Shown in pieces: positions 25,712 to 34,632 of a stretch of 64,000 bases of DNA. The first letter of the stretch is position 1, and every line of letters begins with the position of its first letter. Below the pieces are notes generated by a model. The model was not told where the DNA came from. It made no database searches and worked only from the letters and a program-made list of their open reading frames with translations. Made by a program: the position numbers and the translations under genes. The stretch comes from Actinoallomurus sp963850195 (GTDB lineage: Bacteria > Actinomycetota > Actinomycetes > Streptosporangiales > Streptosporangiaceae), in contig CAWKKD010000005.1 in NCBI GenBank assembly GCA_963850195.1, forward strand, positions 1,798,001-1,862,000, read 5' to 3'.

Positions 25712-26584
25712 CTACAACCTCATGATCGTCAGTGAGCGGGGCGGTTGGTGTGACCTGCGGAACTCGGCGATCGCGGTACCGATGATCGTCGTCTCGACGA
25801 CGTGGTCGCGCTGCTCGTCGTTGTAGTTGCACTCGCGCTCGTGCACGCGCAGGTCGATGCCTGAGACAACGACGCCGTCGGCGCCGGTGCGCGCGGTGTC
25901 GGCCAGGAAGTGGGAGCGCGCCTCGTGCCGCGTCACGGACACGAGCTCGGTCCAGCCCGCGACCTCCTGCGCCGGCGCGAACCTCCCGGTGGACCAGTTC
26001 GTACGCCAGTCGTCGTGACGGACCCCGATGGAGGCGCCCATCACGAGGTCGACCGGCACCCAGCCGGTCTCGATCAGTTTGGTGAACTCCTGGCCGCTCA
26101 GATGCGACAGGAAGACCCGGCCGGGCCGTACGTCGCCGAGCGCGCGCACCGCCGTACCGATCGCCTGGAACTCCAGGTGGTTCTGCGCGCCATGGAACGG
26201 CGCGATCGTGAGGCTCACCGCGACGACGCCGTCACCGCCGAGCGCGGCGCACTCGGCGGCCATCCGGCTCATCGCGGTGTGGCGGGCGCGGTACAGCGTG
26301 TTGATGTAGTTGCTGTAGCCGTCCCAGGAGCCCCGCATGCCGGACGTGATCGTGTCCGCGCCGCCGCCGCCGAACATGCCGCGCCGGTAGCCGCAGTCGA
26401 TCCGCGAGCCGTACCACCAGCCGAGATTGTGGACCGTGCTGCCCATCACCTGACCGACGGGTTCGAATCCGACGGACCTCAGCCCGGCGAACTCACCGAC
26501 GGTCAGGCTGGACGTCCACGTGCCCGCCTGCCGCGCCTGCCCGAGCCGGGCCTGCGCGGCGGGTGGCAGCTGCGTCGCGTCCAC
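25712..26584 (-). CDS. Double YbjQ-domain protein (copy 2)
   Basis: 290 residues. Two YbjQ-like units: unit one has QVMGSTVHNLGWWYG, ARHTAMSRMAAECAALGGDGVVAV and FQAIGTAV; unit two has DLVMGASIGVRHDD, TRHEARSHFLADTARTGADGVVVS and TIIGTAIAEF. Unit one contains a Gly-rich insertion (RGMFGGGGADTITSGMRGSWDG). It is upstream of, and probably co-transcribed with, copy 1, so two adjacent genes carry four related domains. No signal peptide or membrane segment. Function unknown. Confidence 0.8.
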   Translation of the reverse strand: MDATQLPPAAQARLGQARQAGTWTSSLTVGEFAGLRSVGFEPVGQVMGSTVHNLGWWYGSRIDCGYRRGMFGGGGADTITSGMRGSWDGYSNYINTLYRARHTAMSRMAAECAALGGDGVVAVSLTIAPFHGAQNHLEFQAIGTAVRALGDVRPGRVFLSHLSGQEFTKLIETGWVPVDLVMGASIGVRHDDWRTNWSTGRFAPAQEVAGWTELVSVTRHEARSHFLADTARTGADGVVVSGIDLRVHERECNYNDEQRDHVVETTIIGTAIAEFRRSHQPPRSLTIMRL

Positions 26585-26659
26585 ACCGGCCCCTTTCCTG
26601 CCCGGCGGTCGCCGGGAGCTTCAGGAGGTGTGACGTACGGTGCGGTGCGTGGGTTCCGG

Positions 26660-27439
26660 TCAGCGCCCGGAGAATCGCGCCTTGCCCGGCCCGTCCTCCA
26701 TGAAACTGCGCATCCCGGCCTTCTGGTCCTCGGTCGCGAACGTGCCCGCGAAGTGCAGCCTTTCGATCTCCAGGCCGGTGGCGAGGTCGACCTCGAGACC
26801 CGCGTCGACCGCCTCCTTGGCGGCGCGCAGCGCGACGGCCGGGCCCTCGGCGTACTTCGCGGCCATCTCCTTGGCCGTGGCGTACACCTGGTCGTCCGGC
26901 ACGACCCGGTCGGCGAGCCCGATCGCGAGGGCCTCGTCGGCCTTCACGTGGCGGCCGGTGAAGATCAGGTCCTTGGCGCGCGACGGGCCGACCAGCCGGG
27001 GCAGCCGCTGGGTGCCGCCCGCGCCGGGGATCGTGCCGAGCTGGATCTCCGGCTGGCCGACCTTCGCCGACTCGCCCATGACGCGGAAGTCCGCGCACAG
27101 CGCCAGCTCGAGGCCGCCACCGAGGGCGTATCCGGTGATCGCGGCGATGACCGGCTTCCCGATCGCGGCGACGAGGTTCAGCGCGCCCTGCAGCAGGCGG
27201 CAGTGCTCGGTCATCTGCGCGTAGGTCAGCTCGGCCATCTCCTTGATGTCCGCGCCGGCCGCGAAGACCCGCTCGCCGCCGTACAGGATCACGGCGCGTA
27301 CGCCGGGGTCGGCGTGAACGGCGCGCGCCGCCTCCGCGAGCTCGTCCCGAAGCCCGGCGTTGACGGCGTTCATCTTCGGCCGGTCCAGCCGGATCGTGGC
27401 GACGGCGTCCTCGACCTCGACGCGTACGAACTCGCCCAC
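26660..27439 (-). CDS. Enoyl-CoA hydratase/isomerase
   Basis: 259 residues from a GTG at 27439, chosen because GGAGGA lies six bases upstream. The frame is open to a TTG at 27463, but no ribosome binding site precedes that codon. Crotonase fold: FAAGADIKEMAEL forms the oxyanion-hole and CoA-binding region, GYALGGGLELALCADFRV carries the second oxyanion-hole glycines, and EIQLGTIPGAGGTQRLPRLVG includes the catalytic-loop Glu. It hydrates 2-enoyl-CoA in beta-oxidation. No other beta-oxidation gene is adjacent. Confidence 0.93.
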   Translation of the reverse strand: MGEFVRVEVEDAVATIRLDRPKMNAVNAGLRDELAEAARAVHADPGVRAVILYGGERVFAAGADIKEMAELTYAQMTEHCRLLQGALNLVAAIGKPVIAAITGYALGGGLELALCADFRVMGESAKVGQPEIQLGTIPGAGGTQRLPRLVGPSRAKDLIFTGRHVKADEALAIGLADRVVPDDQVYATAKEMAAKYAEGPAVALRAAKEAVDAGLEVDLATGLEIERLHFAGTFATEDQKAGMRSFMEDGPGKARFSGR

Positions 27440-27622
27440 GTGGTCCTCCACAACGATCGACAACGATGCGGGGAGAGCCTACTTCGCCGCCATGAGGCGC
27501 GGACGAGGGCGGACCGTCGGTACGGACTGGTAGCTTGCGCGAGGTCCGCGGGGCCGCGTCCGCACCGCAGACCCGCGGGTTCGGCCGTCGACCGCCGCGG
27601 CCGGATCACCTGGGGGACGATC

Positions 27623-30610
27623 ATGCTCGTCGCGCACGCCACCTGGCACGGCGGTGCGCTCTGCCTGTGGGCCGAGGATCCCGCGCTCCCCCCGACGAGC
27701 CGCCTCCGCGTGGCCCAGCCCAAGCCGCACCCGTTCGCGGCCGCCGACTTCGAGGGCACCTCCTACGCCGCGCCCACCGCCGGCGCGATGCGTGTCTCGC
27801 TGACGCTGCTCCTGCCCAGCACCACCGCCGGGCCGTTCCCCTCCCCCGAGCTGGCGCGCGAGCCGTCGTCCGCACCGCCCGACGCCATCGCGTGGCGGGT
27901 GCCCGCGCTCGCCCTCGACCCGTTCGGCGCGATGGCGCTGCTGGGCGGCTCCGGGGGTTCCGACGACGTGGTCCGCGGCGCCGACCTGCGCTACTTCGCC
28001 CTGGTCGCCGACGAGGCCCTGCACCTCGCCGGGCGCGGCCGGGTCCTGCCCTCCCTGGTGCGCGAGGACGGCGACCTGACGGCGCGCTGGCGGCCGGTGA
28101 TCACCGGCGTCGACGCGGAGCGGTTCCGCGAGCTCGCCCGCGCCATGCCGCCCGCCTGCCGCGCCGCCGACGGCGGGCGCCCGGCCGCCGACGTGCTCCT
28201 CGAGGCCCTGACCGGCCTGGCCGACGCCGCCGTACGCGGCATCGTGCCGCACCCCCTGCTGGCCGAGCGCACCGGCCGCGCACCGGACCGGCTGCCGCTG
28301 GCCGAGCGCTGGGCCGCCGCCCTGACCGGCCCGGACCCGGCCGTGGCGCGCGAGCCCGGCGACGACCCGGACACGCTGTCGGCCGAGCTGGACACCTGGG
28401 CCGCCGCCGCGGGACGCCCCTCCGGCCCGCTGCGCGTCTGCTTCCGCCTGACCGAGCCGCCGGAGGACGATCCGGGCGCGCCCTGGCTGGTCCTGTTCGC
28501 CCTCCAGGGCACCGTGGACCCGAGCCTCTACGTCCCCGCCTCCATGATCTGGACCGGCGACGTCACCTCGGTCGCCGACGCCGAGGAGACCCTGCTCACC
28601 GGCCTCGGCCGCGCCCTGCGCCTCTACCCGGAGGCCGCCGAGGCGATGCGCGTCCCGACCCCGACGGGCGTCACCACCGACGCCGCGGGCGCGTTCCGCT
28701 TCCTGCGCGAGGCCGCGCCGCTGCTGGCCGCCGCCGGCTTCGGCGTACAGCTCCCCCAGTGGGCCGGCCGCGCCCGCCTGGGCATGCGGCTCACGACCCG
28801 TACGAAGCCCGAGGCCGGCGCCGCCGTCTCCTCCGGGTTCGGCCTGGACGACCTGGTCGGGTTCCGCTGGGACCTGGCCATCGACGGCGAGACCATCACG
28901 GAGGAGGAACTGACCGAGCTGGCCCGCCTGAAGGCCCCTCTCGTCCGCCTGCGCGGGCGCTGGGTCGAGCTCGACGACGCACAGCTCACGGCCGCGCTGG
29001 AGTTCCTGAGCCGCGGCCGTACCGGCGAGATGACCGCCGCCCAGGCCGTACGCGCCGCGATCCACGCCGGCGACGACGTCCTGCCGCTCCTTGACGTCGA
29101 CGCCGACGGCCGGCTGGGCGACCTGCTGTCCGGCGAGGCCGACCGCCGCCTGATCCCGGTCCCGACCCCGGAGTCCTTCGAGGGCACCCTGCGCCCATAC
29201 CAGGAACGCGGCCTGGCCTGGCTGTCCTTCCTGAACGATCTGGGGCTGGGCGCCGTACTCGCAGACGACATGGGATTGGGAAAAACCGCCCAAACTCTGG
29301 CATTGCTCGCAAATAGCGTCGAGGCGGGTGGGGGGACGACGTTGCTGGTCGGGCCGATGTCGCTGGTCGGTAACTGGCAACGGGAGGCGGCGCGGTTCAC
29401 GCCGAAGTTGCGGGTCTATGTCCATCATGGCGGCGGACGGCAGAAGGGTGAGGACCTCGCCAAGGCCGTGAAGGGCGCCGACCTCGTCCTGACCACGTAC
29501 GGCACGGCGACGCGGGACCGGGAGGCGCTCGCGGCGATCGACTGGGATCGGGTGGTGTGCGACGAGGCGCAGGCCCTGAAGAACAGCGGGACGCGGCAGG
29601 CGCAGGCGGTGCGGGCGATTCCCGCGCGTGGGCGGATCGCGCTCACCGGTACTCCGGTGGAGAACCACCTGACCGAGCTGTGGTCGATCATGGACTTCGC
29701 CAACCCCGGGCTGCTCGGGCCCCGGCAGGCGTTCCGGGAGCGGTACGCGGTGCCGATCGAGGCGCGTGGGGATCCGGCCGCCGCCGCCGCGCTGGCCCGT
29801 GCGACGGGGCCGTTCATCCTGCGGCGGCTCAAGACGGACAAGACGATCATCAGCGACCTGCCGGAGAAGCAGGAGATCAAGGTCTGGTGCAACCTGACGG
29901 CCGAGCAGGCGTCGCTCTACCAGGCGACCGTCGACGACATGCTCGACCGCATCGCGAACAGCTCGGGCATGGAGCGGCGCGGGCTGATCCTGGGCACGAT
30001 GGCCAAGCTGAAGCAGGTCTGCAATCACCCCGCGCACCTGCTCAAGGACGGTTCGCGGCTCGCCGGGCGCTCCGGCAAGCTCGAACGCCTCGAGGAGATC
30101 TGCGCCGAGGTGGTCGAGCAGGGCGACAAGGCGCTGGTGTTCACCCAGTACGCGGAGTTCGGCGCGATGCTCCAGCCTCATCTGGAGGCCCACCTCGACC
30201 GGCCCGTACGGTGGCTGCACGGCGGTACGACCAAGCAGCGCCGCGACGAGCTGATCCGGCGGTTCCAGGAGGACCCCGAGCCGTCGATCTTCCTGCTGTC
30301 GCTGAAGGCCGCCGGCACCGGGCTGAACCTCACCGCCGCCAACCACGTCGTGCACGTCGACCGCTGGTGGAACCCCGCCGTGGAGGACCAGGCCACCGAC
30401 CGGGCGTTCCGCATCGGGCAGACCAAGAACGTCCAGGTACGTAAGTTCATCTGCGTGGGCACGATGGAGGAGCGCGTCGACGAGATGATCGACCGCAAGA
30501 AGGCCCTGGCCGACAGCATCGTGGGCACCGGTGAGAGCTGGCTGACCGAGCTGTCCGTCTCCGAGCTGCGCGACGTCGTACGCCTGGGCTCCGAGGCGGT
30601 GAGCGGCTGA
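27623..30610 (+). CDS. SNF2-family DEAD/DEAH-type helicase
   Basis: 995 residues from the ATG preceded by GGGGGA; the frame opens far upstream but that part is antisense to the YbjQ and crotonase genes. The N-terminal 500 residues match the SNF2-associated module seen in bacterial Swi2/Snf2 proteins. The helicase core follows: ADDMGLGKTAQTLALL (Walker A), VVCDEAQALKN (DEAQ box), LTGTPVENHLTELWSIMDF, and C-terminal LLSLKAAGTGLNLTAANHVVHVDRWWNP with DRAFRIGQ. A DNA-translocating ATPase, role unknown (repair or transcription recycling are typical proposals). The stop overlaps the start of the SWIM gene by one base. Confidence 0.93.
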   Translation: MLVAHATWHGGALCLWAEDPALPPTSRLRVAQPKPHPFAAADFEGTSYAAPTAGAMRVSLTLLLPSTTAGPFPSPELAREPSSAPPDAIAWRVPALALDPFGAMALLGGSGGSDDVVRGADLRYFALVADEALHLAGRGRVLPSLVREDGDLTARWRPVITGVDAERFRELARAMPPACRAADGGRPAADVLLEALTGLADAAVRGIVPHPLLAERTGRAPDRLPLAERWAAALTGPDPAVAREPGDDPDTLSAELDTWAAAAGRPSGPLRVCFRLTEPPEDDPGAPWLVLFALQGTVDPSLYVPASMIWTGDVTSVADAEETLLTGLGRALRLYPEAAEAMRVPTPTGVTTDAAGAFRFLREAAPLLAAAGFGVQLPQWAGRARLGMRLTTRTKPEAGAAVSSGFGLDDLVGFRWDLAIDGETITEEELTELARLKAPLVRLRGRWVELDDAQLTAALEFLSRGRTGEMTAAQAVRAAIHAGDDVLPLLDVDADGRLGDLLSGEADRRLIPVPTPESFEGTLRPYQERGLAWLSFLNDLGLGAVLADDMGLGKTAQTLALLANSVEAGGGTTLLVGPMSLVGNWQREAARFTPKLRVYVHHGGGRQKGEDLAKAVKGADLVLTTYGTATRDREALAAIDWDRVVCDEAQALKNSGTRQAQAVRAIPARGRIALTGTPVENHLTELWSIMDFANPGLLGPRQAFRERYAVPIEARGDPAAAAALARATGPFILRRLKTDKTIISDLPEKQEIKVWCNLTAEQASLYQATVDDMLDRIANSSGMERRGLILGTMAKLKQVCNHPAHLLKDGSRLAGRSGKLERLEEICAEVVEQGDKALVFTQYAEFGAMLQPHLEAHLDRPVRWLHGGTTKQRRDELIRRFQEDPEPSIFLLSLKAAGTGLNLTAANHVVHVDRWWNPAVEDQATDRAFRIGQTKNVQVRKFICVGTMEERVDEMIDRKKALADSIVGTGESWLTELSVSELRDVVRLGSEAVSG

Positions 30611-31371
30611 TGCCGACCCAGCCGCGCCCGGCCGAGGACGGCGTCACGGCACGCGGGCGCTGGTGGTCGCGCCGGTTCACCGACCTGCTGGAGTCCTACG
30701 GCGACGAGGAGCGGCTCGCGCGCGGTCGCTCGTACGCGCGTACGGGCCAGGTGGCCGACCTGCGGGTATCGGCGCACGAGGTGACCGCGTGCGTTCGGGG
30801 TTCCGAGCCCGAGCCGTACGACGTCGCGGTCGGCATCGACGTGATCGACGAGGCGGTCTGGGAGACGATCGAGGAGGCGCTCGCCTCACAGGCGGTCTTC
30901 CGCGCGCGGCTGCTGGCCGGCGAGATGCCGCCGGAGATCGAGAACGTGTTCGCGGCGTTCGGCGTCGCGCTCTTCCCGGTCTCACCGGACGCCATGCACG
31001 TCATGTGCAGCTGCCCCGACTGGGGCGAGGCGTGCGAGCACGCCGCCGCGGTGCTCTACCTGCTGGCCGAGGCGTTCGACGACGACCCGTTCCTGATCCT
31101 CGCCTGGCACGGCCGCACCCGCGAGCGGCTGCTCACCGGCCTGCGCCGCAAGGAGCCCCTGACCGCCGACCCGCTCGAGGTCGAGGAGGCCCCGATCGCC
31201 GACCGGCTCGAGGACTTCTGGGCGCCCGCCGCCGTACGCGACCGGCCGCCGGCCCCGGCCATGCCGCCCGGCCTGCTGCTCCGGCAGCTCGACCCGCCGA
31301 AGGTCAAGGTGCGCCGCAGGGACCTGCCCGACGTCCTACGCCCCGCCTACGACGCTCTCTCCGAGCTCTAG
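30610..31371 (+). CDS. SWIM zinc-finger protein, partner of the SNF2 helicase
   Basis: 253 residues, start overlapping the helicase stop (TGATG). A SWIM finger is visible at about residues 136-155: CSCPDWGEACEHAAA, matching CxCx(n)CxH. Upstream is a SNF2-neighbour type domain (RFTDLLESYGDEERLARGRSYARTGQV). SWIM fingers bind DNA or protein, and a SNF2-SWIM gene pair is common in actinobacteria, so the two products probably act together. Confidence 0.9.
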   Translation: MPTQPRPAEDGVTARGRWWSRRFTDLLESYGDEERLARGRSYARTGQVADLRVSAHEVTACVRGSEPEPYDVAVGIDVIDEAVWETIEEALASQAVFRARLLAGEMPPEIENVFAAFGVALFPVSPDAMHVMCSCPDWGEACEHAAAVLYLLAEAFDDDPFLILAWHGRTRERLLTGLRRKEPLTADPLEVEEAPIADRLEDFWAPAAVRDRPPAPAMPPGLLLRQLDPPKVKVRRRDLPDVLRPAYDALSEL

Positions 31372-31594
31372 CGTCGCAAGAACGAACCTCGACCGGCGGG
31401 AGCGGCAGGTCCCGGGCGATACGTCGCCCGGGGCGGCCGCCCTGCAGCGTCCGCCCGGGGCGACACCGGGCCGCCTGTGGCGGAGGCCGTGCAGCCGCAG
31501 GCTGATCCCGAGCAGGAGAACTCCGTAGACGGGAGCCCTGCAGGGACCCCTAGCCGCCGATTACCCCCAAGAACCTCATTGCCCGGCAAAGCCG
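31372..31594 (+). other. Structured non-coding stretch between SWIM gene and terminator
   Basis: About 220 bp with no convincing gene. It contains a perfect 9-bp stem with TACG loop (31411-31432, CCCGGGCGA paired with TCGCCCGGG) and several shorter complementary segments, and runs into the strong hairpin at 31595-31641. I compared it by eye with the cobalamin, c-di-AMP, SRP, RNase P and tmRNA signatures and found none. It may be a long 3' untranslated region or a small RNA. Confidence 0.35.
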
Positions 31595-31641
31595 AAAGGG
31601 CGCCCCTCACCTCGCGGAACACGAGGTGAGGGGCGCCCTTT
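31595..31641. terminator. 20-bp bidirectional terminator hairpin
   Basis: Perfect complementary arms 31595-31614 and 31622-31641 (AAAGGGCGCCCCTCACCTCG and its complement) with a 7-nt loop. The AAA/TTT ends give a short T-run on either strand. It separates the convergent SWIM gene (plus) and glgP (minus; stop 11 bp away). Confidence 0.9.
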
Positions 31642-31651
31642 CAGGCGAACC

Positions 31652-34252
31652 TCAGCGGAGGTCGCCGTTGGTCATGCCCGACGGTGCGGGAGGGAGGGCG
31701 ACCAGGCCCATCTCCGCGCGGGAGGCGAACAGCGGGTGCCTCGGTACGACGCGGACGCTGTAGCCGAACGCGCCCGGGCGGTCGAGGGGGACCTCGCCGG
31801 AGTAGCGGCGGCCTCCGTCGACGGCGTCGTCGTGCGTCAGCTCCAGGTAGGCCGGGTCGACGAGGGAGTCGGTCTCGCCGACGCCGCCGTAGACGACCTC
31901 GACCGCGACGTCCTCGGGCTCCAGCCCGCCCAGCTCGACCGTCGTGCGTACGGTCAGGCGGGCGCCCAGCCTCGGGCTCTGGCCGACACCGCTGGACTCG
32001 ACGTGCTCGACGGCGACGCCCGGCCAGAGCTTGGCGACGCGCAGCTTCCACGCGGCGAGCTCCTTGGCGGCCGCGTGCTCGTCGGCGGACAGCCGGCGGT
32101 CCGACAGCGCCGCGGGCGCGTACAGGCCGAGGACGTAGTCGCGCAGCATGCGGCCGGCCAGGACCTTCGGGCCGAGCGTGCCCAGCGTGTGCTTGACCAT
32201 CTCCAGCCAGCGGCGCGGCAGGCCGTCGACGGCGCGGTCGTAGAACAGCGCCGAGACGTGGTCCTCGACCAGCTCGTACAGGGCGACCGCCTCGACGTCG
32301 TCACGGCGGTCGGGGTCGGCGGCTCGGTCGGCGGACGGGATCGCCCAGCCGTTGTTGCCGTCGAACCACTCGTCCCACCATCCGTCGAGGATGGACAGGT
32401 TGAGCCCGCCATTGAGCGCGGCCTTCATGCCCGACGTGCCGCACGCCTCGAGCGGGCGCAGCGGGTTGTTCATCCACACGTCGCAGCCCTGGACGAGCGA
32501 CTGGCCGAGGGCCATGTCGTAGTCCGGCAGGAACACGATGCGGTGGCGTACGGCGGGGTCGTCGGTGAACCGGACGATGTCCTGGATCAGCCGCTTGCCG
32601 CCCTCGTCGGCCGGGTGCGCCTTGCCGGCGATGATGATCTGGACCGGCCGCTCGGGGTCGAGCAGGAGCCTCTTGAGGCGCTCGGGGTCGCGGAGCATCA
32701 GCGTGAGCCGCTTGTACGAGGGCACGCGACGCGCGAACCCGATCGTCAGCACGTCCGGGTCGAGGACGTCGTCGATCCAGGTCAGCTCGGCCTCGCTGGC
32801 GCCACGCTGGTGCCAGGACTCGCGCAGCCTGCGGCGGGCGTCCTTGACGAGACGCTCGCGCAGGATGCGGCGGATCCGCCAGATCTCGGACGCGGAGACC
32901 TTCGCCACGCCGTCCCAGCCCTTGGCGGCCTCGACGACCTCGGGCACCTCGCGCTGGGCGAGCTCGATGACCTCGCGGGCCACCCAGGTGTCGGCGTGCA
33001 CGCCGTTGGTGATCGAGCCGATCGGCACGTCGTCGATGTCGAAGCCCGGCCACAGACCGCCGAACATCTCGCGGCTGACCGCGCCGTGGAGCTCGGAGAC
33101 GCCGTTGACGCGCTGGGCGAGCCGCATGCCCATGACGGCCATGTTGAACACGTCCGCGTCGCCGCCGTCGTAGCTCTCCGCGCCGAGCGCGAGGATCCGG
33201 TCGGTGGGAACGCTGCGCGCCTCGTTGGTGCCGCCGAAGTACTTCTTGATCAGCTCGCGCGGGAACCGGTCGATGCCGGCCGGCACCGGGGTGTGGGTGG
33301 TGAACACCGTGCCGGCGCGGTTGGCCTCGACGGCCTCGTCGAAGGTCAGGCCCCGCTCGTCGATGTACTCGCGGATGCGCTCGAGGCCGAGGAAGCCGGC
33401 GTGGCCCTCGTTGGTGTGGAACACCTCGGGCGCGTCGGTACCGGTGATCCGGCAGTACTCGCGGATCGCGCGGACGCCGCCGATGCCCAGGAGCATCTCC
33501 TGGAGGAGCCGGTGATCGGTGCCGCCGCCGTAGAGACGGTCGGTGATGTCGCGCGACAGCGGGTCGTTCTCCTCGACGTTGGAGTCGAGGAGCAGCAGCG
33601 GCACGCGGCCGACGCGGGCGATCCAGACCTGCGCGTGGAACGCGCCACCGTCGGGCAGGCCGATGCTGATCCGGACCGGCGCGCTCTCGGCGTCGCCCTC
33701 ACGGAGCAGCGTCAGAGGCAGCCCGGCCGGGTCGATCGGGGGGTAGCGCTCGAGCTGCCAGCCGTCGGGCGACAGCGACTGCGAGAAGTAGCCGTGGCGG
33801 TAGAGCAGGCCGACACCGATGATCGGCACGCCAAGATCGCTCGCGGTCTTCAGGTGATCGCCGGCGAGGATGCCGAGGCCGCCGGAGTACTGCGGAAGCG
33901 CGGCGGCGATGCCGTACTCCGGAGAGAAGTAGGCGATGCCCGCGGGCGCGTCGGACAGGGACTGGTACCACCGCGGCGCGGTGACGTATTCCCTCAGCTC
34001 GTCGACGGCGTCGCCGAGAGCCCTCAGGAAGCGCCTGTCGCCCGAGAGGGCGGCCAGGCGTTCGGCCGAGACCTCCCCGAGGAGTCTCACCGGATCATGC
34101 CGCGTCGTCTCCCACAGCTCTGGGTCGACCGACGCGAACAGGTCCAGCGTCTCAGGGTGCCATGACCAGCGCAGGTTGAGGACCAGCTCCTCGAGCGGAC
34201 GGAGCGGCTCGGGCAGCACGGTGCGTACGGTGAATCTGCGGATCGCCTTCAC
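31652..34252 (-). CDS. glgP: Alpha-glucan (maltodextrin/glycogen) phosphorylase
   Basis: 866 residues from a GTG giving VKAIRRFTVRTVLPEPLRPL, the N-terminus typical of actinobacterial GlgP. Longer starts at 34282 (ATG) and 34315 exist without better ribosome binding sites. GT35 phosphorylase, releasing glucose-1-phosphate from alpha-1,4-glucan ends. PLP-site region: ACGTSGMKAALNGGLNLSILDGWWDE split at residues near 600, with the PLP Lys in MKAALNGG. Substrate motifs include EVFHTNEGHAGFLGLERI and RRVPSYKRLTLMLRDP. Divergent from glgE across 380 bp, as is usual for actinobacterial GlgE-pathway loci. Confidence 0.94.
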   Translation of the reverse strand: MKAIRRFTVRTVLPEPLRPLEELVLNLRWSWHPETLDLFASVDPELWETTRHDPVRLLGEVSAERLAALSGDRRFLRALGDAVDELREYVTAPRWYQSLSDAPAGIAYFSPEYGIAAALPQYSGGLGILAGDHLKTASDLGVPIIGVGLLYRHGYFSQSLSPDGWQLERYPPIDPAGLPLTLLREGDAESAPVRISIGLPDGGAFHAQVWIARVGRVPLLLLDSNVEENDPLSRDITDRLYGGGTDHRLLQEMLLGIGGVRAIREYCRITGTDAPEVFHTNEGHAGFLGLERIREYIDERGLTFDEAVEANRAGTVFTTHTPVPAGIDRFPRELIKKYFGGTNEARSVPTDRILALGAESYDGGDADVFNMAVMGMRLAQRVNGVSELHGAVSREMFGGLWPGFDIDDVPIGSITNGVHADTWVAREVIELAQREVPEVVEAAKGWDGVAKVSASEIWRIRRILRERLVKDARRRLRESWHQRGASEAELTWIDDVLDPDVLTIGFARRVPSYKRLTLMLRDPERLKRLLLDPERPVQIIIAGKAHPADEGGKRLIQDIVRFTDDPAVRHRIVFLPDYDMALGQSLVQGCDVWMNNPLRPLEACGTSGMKAALNGGLNLSILDGWWDEWFDGNNGWAIPSADRAADPDRRDDVEAVALYELVEDHVSALFYDRAVDGLPRRWLEMVKHTLGTLGPKVLAGRMLRDYVLGLYAPAALSDRRLSADEHAAAKELAAWKLRVAKLWPGVAVEHVESSGVGQSPRLGARLTVRTTVELGGLEPEDVAVEVVYGGVGETDSLVDPAYLELTHDDAVDGGRRYSGEVPLDRPGAFGYSVRVVPRHPLFASRAEMGLVALPPAPSGMTNGDLR

Positions 34253-34632
34253 GTGGCGCGACACTAATCGGTGCTGGGGCATGCTCGCGACCCGAACCCG
34301 CACCTCCGCCCACATCCTTGATCGACATTTGCTCCGGTCTGGACCGCAGGTGGACCGGTTCCGGACCTGTCGCGGACCAGGGAGTGCGAAGTTCGTCCGT
34401 CGATGTCACCATGGACGGGAGCGGCCGGGCGACCCCCTGCCGATCCCGGCGATCAGATGGCCCACCAGCCGAAACGCCGAACATCCTGCAGGAGCGCGTA
34501 CCCAACACCCCCGACACGGACGCGCGGTCGATCCAACGGGCGTCCGTCCCCCGTACGCCAACGGAATGCCCATTGATCATGAAATGCGACAATTCCCCCG
34601 TTTCACTCTCCGGGGATTGCAACGGAGACCTT
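34253..34632. promoter_or_regulatory. Divergent glgP/glgE control region
   Basis: 380 bp between the divergent glgP and glgE starts. It contains an imperfect hairpin (about 34339-34380: CTGGACCGC-AGGT against ACCTGTCGCGGACCAG) and an AT-richer block near 34570-34600 (TTGATCATGAAATGCGACAATT split by mixed sequence) that is the best place for a glgE promoter. No operator could be assigned to a known regulator. Confidence 0.4.

Noticed and set aside
25910..27622. Upstream extension of the SNF2 open frame
   Set aside because: It is antisense to the YbjQ and crotonase genes, and a good ribosome binding site marks the internal ATG at 27623.
27479..30355. 958-codon minus-strand open frame across the SNF2 gene
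   Set aside because: Low-complexity antisense shadow of a gene with intact helicase motifs.
31374..31560. Riboswitch or known ncRNA (cobalamin, c-di-AMP, SRP, RNase P, tmRNA)
   Set aside because: None of the conserved core motifs could be found on either strand; kept only as an unexplained structured stretch.
34318..34632. Longer GlgE start at the beginning of the open frame
   Set aside because: The extra residues are not GlgE-like and would fill the divergent promoter region; the ATG at 34633 has a ribosome binding site.
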